From Enterococcus phoeniculicola ATCC BAA-412 (lineage in GTDB: Bacteria > Bacillota > Bacilli > Lactobacillales > Enterococcaceae), in NCBI RefSeq assembly GCF_000407505.1, contig NZ_ASWE01000003.1, positions 620,001-684,000 of the forward strand: DNA of 64,000 nt. Direction: 5' to 3'. Below are positions 57,526-64,000 of the stretch, one piece after another. The stretch's first letter is position 1, and each line of letters opens with the position of its first letter. Below the pieces are notes generated by a model, which saw nothing but the letters and a program-made list of their open reading frames with translations, ran no database searches and had not been told where the DNA came from. Made by a program: the position numbers and the translations under genes.

Positions 57526-58689
57526 GTGAAAGCAAAAAAAATTAAGGCAATAGTCACCTTGTTGGTTACAACAAATTTGCTATTCCCTATGTTTGCTAGT
57601 GCAGAATCGCTCGATACTTTAAATGAAAAAGAGAGCGCAGCAATGCGCCAAGGGGAAGAAATCAGCCTACAGGTCCAAGCGACATTAGATGATGTCAATG
57701 CGAAGTATGCTGAGGTAGAGCAGCTGAAACAAAAGATTTCTGAAAACGAGAACTCTTTAAAAGAAGCGCAGAGCGAAATTAAAGTAACGGAAGAAAATAT
57801 TGAGAGACGTAAAGATGCGATGGCAGAACGTTTGCAAGATATTCAGTTAAACGGCGGGGCAGAAAGAAATTTCCAAGCTCTGTTGGAAGCTGAGAACTTC
57901 AGCGATTTTTTCAATCGTGCATATGGCATGTCTGTTATGCAAAATGCTGAAAAAGAAAAAGTATCTAGCTTAAATGACGAGAAAACAAAGTTGGAAGATT
58001 TGCAGGAAGAAGTAAAAGAGACGCAAGCAACACTTGAAGAAAATCAGGCGAGTCTTGAATCGGAGATGGATGTGTTGGGCGATAAAGTAAGTAGCCTAAA
58101 ACAACAGCTAGCGGATAATCAAGAAGTTCTTTCACAAATTGCCGAAAGTAAAGTAGTCGAAGAAGCTAGAATCCAAGCAGAAGCAGAACGCAAAGCTCGT
58201 GAAGCGGAGGAAGCGAAATTAGCTCAAGAAAAAGCGGATAAAGAAGCAAAAGAAGCAAGTAAACAAACAAATCCAACAAATAATTCGGAAAAGGCACCTG
58301 AAAGTAGCTCTTCAAATTCTGAGAATACCACACCTCCAGCAGAATCTAACGAAAATGCAGGAAGCAATGAGAATTCTGGAAATAACGAAGGAACAGGTAA
58401 CACAGGTGGAAAAACGATGATGATGGAATCAACTGCTTACTCTTATTCAGAAGCAGGTTCAAGTTTCTTTACTGCAACAGGTTTAGACCTTCGTCAAAAT
58501 CCAATGGCCATAGCAGTTGATCCAAGTGTTATACCATTAGGATCAATTGTTGAAGTACAAGGATACGGAGTGGCGATTGCAGCCGATACAGGAGGCGCAA
58601 TCAAAGGGAATATCATTGATGTCCACTTTAAAACAGTAGATGAATGTCGCTTGTGGGGACGTCGACAAGTACAAGTAACAGTGATGTAA
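57526..58689 (+). CDS. Secreted coiled-coil protein with C-terminal 3D domain
   Basis: A 387-residue exported protein. The signal peptide (basic start, hydrophobic core, cleavage after FASA) is followed by a long coiled coil (about 35-240) like those of PcsB and SagA. A Ser/Asn/Glu-rich linker comes next, then a 3D domain at the end with AVDPSVIPLGS, AADTGGAIKG and IDVHF giving the three conserved Asp. 3D domains occur in cell-wall lytic transglycosylases and resuscitation-type proteins, so a wall-remodelling role is likely. The GTG at 57526 follows AAAGGTG by nine bases; a TTG at 57517 is the alternative. Confidence 0.85.
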   Translation: MKAKKIKAIVTLLVTTNLLFPMFASAESLDTLNEKESAAMRQGEEISLQVQATLDDVNAKYAEVEQLKQKISENENSLKEAQSEIKVTEENIERRKDAMAERLQDIQLNGGAERNFQALLEAENFSDFFNRAYGMSVMQNAEKEKVSSLNDEKTKLEDLQEEVKETQATLEENQASLESEMDVLGDKVSSLKQQLADNQEVLSQIAESKVVEEARIQAEAERKAREAEEAKLAQEKADKEAKEASKQTNPTNNSEKAPESSSSNSENTTPPAESNENAGSNENSGNNEGTGNTGGKTMMMESTAYSYSEAGSSFFTATGLDLRQNPMAIAVDPSVIPLGSIVEVQGYGVAIAADTGGAIKGNIIDVHFKTVDECRLWGRRQVQVTVM

Positions 58690-58754
58690 ATTAAAATAGT
58701 AAGAGGTAGTGATGGAAAGCTCTGAGGAACAATAGGGAGTTGCGTCTTTCATAA

Positions 58755-58818
58755 CTTTCATTAAGATTTTAGGAGATCTGGAAATGGCGATTATCGTTAT
58801 GTTTCAGATCTTTTTTTC
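58755..58818 (+). repeat. Dispersed repeat, tail module (terminator)
   Basis: CTTTCATTAAGATTTTAGGAG, then AGATCTG (58774-58780) pairing with CAGATCT (58805-58811) and a T run. The lead sequence matches the family and the stem again differs with matching changes on both arms. Confidence 0.7.
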
Positions 58819-58860
58819 TTGAAAAGTGCAGTAGGAAAAGTGTATAGATAGTGTAATAGC

Positions 58861-58921
58861 AAATTCCTTTCAATAAAAGATAGGGGTATCATCCCAGTCT
58901 TTCATTGAAAGGAATTTTTTG
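58861..58921 (+). terminator. Strong hairpin with T run
   Basis: A 14-bp perfect stem, AAATTCCTTTCAAT with its complement at 58904-58917, has a 29-base loop with an inner GGG/CCC. It could insulate the capsule locus from upstream genes. Confidence 0.75.
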
Positions 58922-58922
58922 T

Positions 58923-59826
58923 TTAGCAATGACTATATATATGCTCCTTGACTGCAGTACTATCGGTTTAAATCAGAATATACTTGTGAATAGGAGGTAG
59001 ATGACAGTCGCAAGCTAGTATAGAGAAATGAATATGCAGGGGTTAATTTGGGAAGTAAATCAATGGAAAGAGAGGAAGAATAGTCAGTATATTAAAAGCC
59101 TATTTAGCAGTATTGGAGTGCTTCTTATCGGAGGAAATCAAGCTAAAAAAGATCTACTTCTACCTTTTATATATCATAATGTGTCACTTTAAACGAGTAA
59201 ATTAAGAATCGCTTTGAGGAACCATTGTATGAAACAAGCTGTAACAACAATGAAAATGAAAGTATGTTAGTGGATGAGTTTCTGAAAATCTATTTTTTAT
59301 AAAAAAATGGTACATTTAGATTTACTTTATCTCAAGTAAATAATGTAGAATAAAAATTTATAGGTATTACTATACAGTATAGTATAACAAGTCATAGAGA
59401 TCTTATACTGAATAAGAATCCTCAGTAATTAATAGAAGAAAGAAGATTATCGTAGAACTTTTATAATTATATAAGCAATTCAATGAATCCAATATTTTTT
59501 TTGTTGGATAAATATGATAAACTATCTAAAGGGTTCTAAATTCAAGAAGCATAACTATGAAAAAAATCAATAATTCATGTGAAAAAATACATTTGTAGAG
59601 ATAGCAATAGCTATTTTTGAGCACTAGGTGAAAAGCAGATGTACGTTTTGTTGTGGAAAAATTGGAAACAGATGTTATTCAAAGATTGTTGGACTATCTA
59701 CGTAGTGTGGATAACTTATTCATATGAGAGTAAACCAAAGATAGCCCGAACTTAAATAGTTACTAGCTTAATTAGAAATTAAAAGATGCTAGAAAAAGGT
59801 TGTTTTCAAGTGAAAGGGAGAGTAGT
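58923..59826 (+). other. Long non-coding stretch upstream of the exopolysaccharide operon
   Basis: About 900 bases with no convincing gene. It contains a 17-base palindrome TACTATACAGTATAGTA (59368-59384), a hairpin ATCCAA/TTGGAT around an oligo-T loop (about 59486-59508) and a small ATAGC-AATA-GCTAT hairpin with T run (about 59598-59616). These could be an operator and an attenuator of the operon. I could not identify a good promoter. Confidence 0.4.
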
Positions 59827-60543
59827 TTGAAGGATAGTCATGTGAAGTCTAATGAAATAAGCTCTGAAGTATCCAATCCAATGGTTAAATGTACTAAAAA
59901 AAATATTGTAGTGGATAAATCTTTAGTTGCAACTAGAAAAACCTATTATTTTTTCAAACGATTGATGGATATATTAGGAAGTATAGTTGGACTAATTGTA
60001 TTAAGTCCTATTTTCTTAATTGTATCTGTATTAATGAAACTAGAAGAACCAAGAGGTCCAATCTTTTTTAGTCAAGAAAGAATTGGACAACATGAAAAAA
60101 AGTTTAAGATGTATAAAATACGTTCTATGTGTGTTGATGCGGAGGAAAAACTAGATGCATTATTACAGCATAATGAGGTCGAAGGTGCGATGTTTAAAAT
60201 GAAAGAAGATCCTCGTGTGACACGTGTAGGAAAGGTAATAAGAAAAACAAGCATTGATGAGTTACCACAATTGATAAATGTTTTGAAAGGTGATATGAGT
60301 TTAGTTGGTCCAAGACCACCATTGAAAAGAGAAGTTGATGAGTATAGTGCATACGATAAGCAGCGACTACTTGTTAAACCAGGATGTACAGGATTGTGGC
60401 AAGTTAGTGGTCGGAATTCTGTAGGGTTTGATGATATGGTAAGCTTGGATATTCAATACATTCAAAAACAAAGCTTAGGCTATGATATTAAAATCATGAT
60501 TAAAACAGTTGTAGTAATGGCAAGACCAAATAGTGCGTATTAG
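59827..60543 (+). CDS. Undecaprenyl-phosphate sugar-1-phosphate transferase (priming enzyme)
   Basis: A 238-residue monotopic membrane protein of the bacterial sugar transferase family (PF02397), short type with one membrane segment (about 40-65). Motifs seen: FKRLMDILGS, RGPIFFSQERIG, KMYKIRSMCVDAE, RKTSIDELPQLINVLKGDMS, LVGPRPP and GCTGLWQVSGRN. It puts the first sugar phosphate (glucose or galactose type) on the lipid carrier to begin a polysaccharide repeat. The TTG at 59827 follows AAGGGAG by six bases; a TTG at 59800 is the alternative. Confidence 0.9.
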   Translation: MKDSHVKSNEISSEVSNPMVKCTKKNIVVDKSLVATRKTYYFFKRLMDILGSIVGLIVLSPIFLIVSVLMKLEEPRGPIFFSQERIGQHEKKFKMYKIRSMCVDAEEKLDALLQHNEVEGAMFKMKEDPRVTRVGKVIRKTSIDELPQLINVLKGDMSLVGPRPPLKREVDEYSAYDKQRLLVKPGCTGLWQVSGRNSVGFDDMVSLDIQYIQKQSLGYDIKIMIKTVVVMARPNSAY

Positions 60544-60564
60544 ATGGTAGGGAGATTTAATAAA

Positions 60565-61776
60565 TTGAGTAAAACACACGTTTATATTATCGGTAGCAAA
60601 GGGATACCTGCAAAGTATGGTGGATTTGAAACCTTTGTTGAAAAATTAACAGAGTACCAAAAAGATAAAAACATCCAGTATCATGTTGCTTGTATGGAAG
60701 AAAATTCTCAGAAATCAGAAATTATAGAGGATGAGTTTATTTATAATGGTGCAGAATGCTTTAATGTTTCCGTTCCAAAAATTGGTCCTGCCCGTGCAAT
60801 CTACTATGATGTAAAGGCATTAAAATATGCAATCAATAAAGCAAAAAAGAATAAAGATAGTAAACCAGTGTTTTATGTTTTAGCATGTCGTATTGGCCCT
60901 TTCATTGGAAGTCTAAAAAAAGAAATTGATGCTGTTGGGGGCAAATTATATGTTAATCCTGATGGCCATGAATGGCTTAGAGAAAAATGGAGTAAACCGG
61001 TGCGTAGGTATTGGAAAGTTTCAGAGAAGATGATGGTAAAATATGCGGATTTATTGATATGTGATAGCAAAAACATAGAGCATTATATTAAAGAAGAGTA
61101 TAAAGAGTATTCACCTGAAACAACATACATTGCTTATGGAACAGATTTAGAAAACTCCAAGTATACAAGAGATACATCTGAGGTCAAAAAATGGTTTGCT
61201 GCTAAAGAAATTAGTGAACAAAATTACTATCTAGTTGTTGGACGATTTGTACCAGAGAATAACTATGAAACAATGATTAGGGAGTTTATGAAATCTAGTT
61301 CAACTAAAGATTTCGTTCTTATAACAAACGTTGAGCATAATAAATTTTATGAGAAATTGAAAAAAGAAACAAACTTTGACAAGGACTCTAGAATTAAATT
61401 TGTAGGAACGGTATACAATCAAGAACTATTAAAATATATTCGAGAACAAGCTTTTGCATATATACACGGTCATGAAGTTGGAGGCACTAATCCATCGCTA
61501 TTAGAGGCACTAGCAACAACCCCAATGAATCTGTTACTGGATGTTGGCTTTAATAGGGAAGTAGCAGAGCAGAATGCATTATATTGGAATAAAAATAATT
61601 TAACTGATGTGATTGAATTATTGGAAAAAAATGATAAGCAAATCTTTATAGATTTTTATCAAATAGCGAAAGAACATGTTAGATTAAGATTTTCTTGGGA
61701 ACTAATTGTTAAACAATATGAATGTTTGTTTGATGAGTATAAAGTAGGCAATGATTATATAAAAAAAAATCTTTAG
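60565..61776 (+). CDS. Glycosyltransferase of the DUF1972/Cps2T type, probable rhamnosyltransferase
   Basis: A 403-residue GT-B protein. The N-terminal part has HVYIIGSKGIPAKYGGFETF, the start typical of DUF1972 glycosyltransferases such as Cps2T/WchF, which add beta-1,4 rhamnose to lipid-linked glucose. GHEVGGTNPSLLEALATTP in the C-terminal domain is the nucleotide-sugar binding motif. The TTG at 60565 is preferred: GGGAG lies ten bases upstream, and homologues begin here. An ATG at 60544 has no site. It directly follows the priming enzyme, so it probably adds the second sugar. Confidence 0.85.
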   Translation: MSKTHVYIIGSKGIPAKYGGFETFVEKLTEYQKDKNIQYHVACMEENSQKSEIIEDEFIYNGAECFNVSVPKIGPARAIYYDVKALKYAINKAKKNKDSKPVFYVLACRIGPFIGSLKKEIDAVGGKLYVNPDGHEWLREKWSKPVRRYWKVSEKMMVKYADLLICDSKNIEHYIKEEYKEYSPETTYIAYGTDLENSKYTRDTSEVKKWFAAKEISEQNYYLVVGRFVPENNYETMIREFMKSSSTKDFVLITNVEHNKFYEKLKKETNFDKDSRIKFVGTVYNQELLKYIREQAFAYIHGHEVGGTNPSLLEALATTPMNLLLDVGFNREVAEQNALYWNKNNLTDVIELLEKNDKQIFIDFYQIAKEHVRLRFSWELIVKQYECLFDEYKVGNDYIKKNL

Positions 61777-61788
61777 GGAGGATTTAAA

Positions 61789-62964
61789 ATGGAGAAACTA
61801 TTATTTATTCCATATCATGATAATGCTGACTATAGAAGCACGGGAATCATGACTAGAGAGTATGCTATATTAAATTTATTAATGGATATTTATCCTTTTG
61901 AGTTATATACAGTGGGAAAGCCACGAACTATATTGGATGATAAAAAAAAAGTAGTAACGATTAAATTGCCGGAAAAATCCATTGAATATCAGATAATGAA
62001 ATATCTTGATAATAGTATAGAATTTCATAAAAAGAGTTTCTTTGATATACAGTTAATTACACAAAAAAGAGGTTGGTGGGTTAAGGGGTATAAAATGATA
62101 TATAAAAATATAGGTGATATTATAGATGATAAGACTATAGTATATTCTAATAATCCTTTTGCAGTAGAGTTATTAAAAAAAAGTAAAGAAAAGAAAGCTA
62201 CTATTATTTTTGATATGATGGATAACTTTGCTATTCACCCTTCTTTGATGGAAATTGAAAAAAAAATAGCATTACAATCGTATAAAGAAATTGCAAAAAT
62301 TGCAGACTTTTACTCATGTAATGCAATTGAAACTCAACAATTTTGCCAGCAAAAAATTGGAAAAACACCAGTCTTAATAAAAAATGGTGTTTTTCCAATA
62401 ATTGATTTAAAAAATGAAGATAAAAAATTTGAACATGAAAAAAAAATAATAGAAAAATATAAAAAAAAAGTTGGATATATTGGAAAGCTAGGGCAACGTA
62501 TAGATGCTGAATTAGTAGAGTTTATCGCTAAAAAAAATTCAGATGTACTATTCACCTATATAGGACCATACTTAAAAGATCAAAAAAACAAAAGATTATC
62601 TGAAACATTTAGAAATCATAATAATATAAGACATGTTGAAGCTGTTTCGTCAGCAATGATATATATGTATCTAGATTTATTTGATATTCTAATAATTCCA
62701 CATGCGGTTGGCGAAAATGAAAATGGTGGGGATCCACTGAAATTGTATCAATATTTGAATACGGGTAAAAAAATAATAACAACTTCTATTCATGGTGTAG
62801 AAGAATTCAAAGATGAAATCACTATTACAGATGATTATAATACTTGGGTGTCGGAGATAAAAAAAATGACCAATAGTAATCAGAAATTAGATGTTCCTAA
62901 AAAAATATTATGGGAAAACAGAGCTAAAACAATGTTGGATTTTGTAAAACAAAAAATTAATTGA
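61789..62964 (+). CDS. Glycosyltransferase, GT-B fold, acceptor unknown
   Basis: A 391-residue protein. VGYIGKLGQRIDAELVEFI, then HAVGENENGGDPLKLYQYLN with KIITT following, resemble the C-terminal half of group 1 glycosyltransferases. The N-terminal half is little conserved. It is clearly AT-rich, with many Lys and Ile codons, unlike genes before 60000; that fits horizontal exchange of the variable part of a polysaccharide locus. GGAGG precedes the ATG. The next gene starts 34 bases on. Confidence 0.75.
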   Translation: MEKLLFIPYHDNADYRSTGIMTREYAILNLLMDIYPFELYTVGKPRTILDDKKKVVTIKLPEKSIEYQIMKYLDNSIEFHKKSFFDIQLITQKRGWWVKGYKMIYKNIGDIIDDKTIVYSNNPFAVELLKKSKEKKATIIFDMMDNFAIHPSLMEIEKKIALQSYKEIAKIADFYSCNAIETQQFCQQKIGKTPVLIKNGVFPIIDLKNEDKKFEHEKKIIEKYKKKVGYIGKLGQRIDAELVEFIAKKNSDVLFTYIGPYLKDQKNKRLSETFRNHNNIRHVEAVSSAMIYMYLDLFDILIIPHAVGENENGGDPLKLYQYLNTGKKIITTSIHGVEEFKDEITITDDYNTWVSEIKKMTNSNQKLDVPKKILWENRAKTMLDFVKQKIN

Positions 62965-62998
62965 AAAATATTTGTAGCTAGTGAAGGGATGCAAAACA

Positions 62999-63832
62999 GT
63001 GAAATTTAGCTTTGTAATTTTAAATTATAATACAAGTAAAGAAACTGATAAATGTATTGAAAGCATAAAAAAATTAAATTGTTTAGAAGATGAAATATCA
63101 ATAATTATTGTTGATAATCAATCTACAGATGAAAGTTTCTATTCATTAAGTAGAAACTACAAGAATGAAGAATCAATACGGGTAATTTCTGTCGAATATA
63201 ATGTAGGTTTTTCAAAGGGAAATAATATAGGGTATACGGTTGCAAAACATGCAGATAAATCTGATTTTATTGTAGTTTTAAATAGCGATGTGTATATTCA
63301 AACAAAAAATTTTATAGAGTTGCTAAAATCAAAATATACTCTAGATAGATACGATGTATTAGGACCCAAAATATTAAATTTAAATAATGAAAATCAAAAC
63401 CCTGTACCTTATATCCATGATACAAAAAACAAAATCAGATTAACTTTGATTAAAAATGCAATTAGATATATTGTTTATTCTTTACCCATTAAAATAAAAA
63501 AAACAAAAAAAATAGCAGTCGATGAGCAAAGTTACACAGAAAAAACGAATTGTCCATTACATGGATCATGCGTAGTTTTTTCTAAAAAGTATATTGATAC
63601 TCATGAGTTTGCATTTTATCCAAATACATTCTTATATGGAGAGGAAGATTTTTTATATTACATTGCAAAAAAAGAACAATTAAAACTCATATATTTTCCT
63701 GAGCTTGTAGTTATACATGCTGAGGATGCAGCAAGTAATTCAATCAATAGTAGCTTTAGGAAGCAAAAAAAATTCGTAATCAAAAACTCTGGGAAATCAT
63801 TAATCGAGCTTTATAAATTTATGAGAAAGTAG
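62999..63832 (+). CDS. Glycosyltransferase family 2 (WbbL-like)
   Basis: A 277-residue GT-A protein. Start FSFVILNYNTSKETDKCIES, the nucleotide site IIVDNQSTDES, GFSKGNNIG, and LNSDVY (the metal-binding DxD region) are typical. CPLHGSCVVF and the late GEEDFLYYIA fit rhamnosyltransferases of the WbbL type. The GTG at 62999 follows AAGGGA by nine bases; a GTG at 62981 precedes that site. It is strongly AT-rich, like its left neighbour. Confidence 0.85.
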   Translation: MKFSFVILNYNTSKETDKCIESIKKLNCLEDEISIIIVDNQSTDESFYSLSRNYKNEESIRVISVEYNVGFSKGNNIGYTVAKHADKSDFIVVLNSDVYIQTKNFIELLKSKYTLDRYDVLGPKILNLNNENQNPVPYIHDTKNKIRLTLIKNAIRYIVYSLPIKIKKTKKIAVDEQSYTEKTNCPLHGSCVVFSKKYIDTHEFAFYPNTFLYGEEDFLYYIAKKEQLKLIYFPELVVIHAEDAASNSINSSFRKQKKFVIKNSGKSLIELYKFMRK

Positions 63833-63845
63833 GTTGTTAATTAAA

Positions 63846-64000
63846 ATGAATATTTATGAGAAGATAGTCAATGGAGATGAATCCCTAGCACTTATTGGAT
63901 TAGGATATGTAGGAATGCCAATCGCAATTGAATTTGCAAAAAAAGTAGATGTTATAGGGTTCGATATAGATGAAAAAAAAATAGGACTATATAAAAAGGG
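63846..64000 (+). CDS. Nucleotide-sugar (UDP-sugar) dehydrogenase, 3' end outside window
   Basis: Only the first 51 or so residues are in the window. They contain LALIGLGYVGMPIAIEF and a following IGFDID, the Rossmann start of UDP-glucose/UDP-N-acetylhexosamine 6-dehydrogenases (WbpA/TviB/Ugd). It would make a uronic-acid sugar for the polysaccharide. The ribosome site is weak (AGGTTG). The ATG starts 13 bases after the previous stop. Confidence 0.8.
   Translation, partial: MNIYEKIVNGDESLALIGLGYVGMPIAIEFAKKVDVIGFDIDEKKIGLYKK

Noticed and set aside
59028-59192. A 54-codon frame in the capsule leader (starts MNMQGLIWEVNQWKER).
   Set aside because: The only good AGGAGG is about 30 bases away, and directly before the ATG there is no usable site. 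The residue pattern resembles no family. A frame of this length can arise by chance in AT-rich DNA.

Overview
The window reads as chromosomal DNA of a low-GC Firmicute, almost certainly an Enterococcus. The best taxonomic marker is an acetyltransferase at 8011-8574 that closely resembles the chromosomal AAC(6')-Ii family of the E. faecium group. Strong GGAGG ribosome sites, many TTG/GTG starts, and leaders of Firmicute type (T-box, TPP, THF, NiaR, PurR and CcpA sites) agree with this. The species cannot be fixed from the window alone. I saw no rRNA, tRNA, CRISPR array, prophage or complete insertion sequence.

Layout. 1-7489: AI-2E-type membrane protein (cut by the window edge), DJ-1/PfpI protein divergent from a WYL regulator, a P1B-4 metal-exporting ATPase with a candidate metal-sensor operator, and rlmN. 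7990-13782: aac(6')-Ii-like gene, a Nudix protein with a DNA-binding tail, a small membrane protein, fumarase and metG. 14062-18192: a MoxR/DUF58/transglutaminase operon. 19137-21579: amino-acid permease and a DUF368/PopT lipid-carrier transporter. 22417-24187: T-box leader with an NhaC-family transporter, probably for tyrosine. 24383-29623: a PurR-type operator, a purine permease and two unequal adenine-deaminase paralogues. 30003-35639: a PRD regulator with EIIB and EIIA domains, an ascorbate-type EIIB and EIIC, and a transketolase. 36217-41314: a membrane-anchored GH3 enzyme with reversed domain order, then an AgrA/AgrC-like two-component system. 41606-43823: tatD, rnmV and rsmA, a classic Firmicute cluster. 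44172-48213: TPP riboswitch with tenA-thiM-thiD-thiE, then niaX under two NiaR sites. 48323-52104: ada, msmK-like ATPase, mgsA, and a THF riboswitch with folT. 52199-58689: a heterodimeric ABC exporter, a CmpB-like membrane protein and a secreted coiled-coil/3D-domain protein. 58923-64000: a long untranslated leader and the start of an exopolysaccharide operon, which becomes visibly AT-rich.

The most unusual feature is a family of dispersed intergenic repeats. Five large copies (at 7494, 21584, 24203, 43836 and 56926) are mosaics of several hairpin modules. At least eight further or embedded copies of one module, a hairpin with an ATAACT/AGTTAT stem, look like intrinsic terminators and sit directly downstream of genes. 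Many large copies begin within 4-16 bases of a stop codon. They behave like BOX-type or MITE-like elements that supply 3' ends to genes. I know of no description of this exact family, but I could not search.

Functionally the window is rich in salvage and uptake. Purines, tyrosine, niacin, folate and thiamine precursors are each imported or salvaged under a dedicated regulator, as expected of a fastidious lactic acid bacterium.
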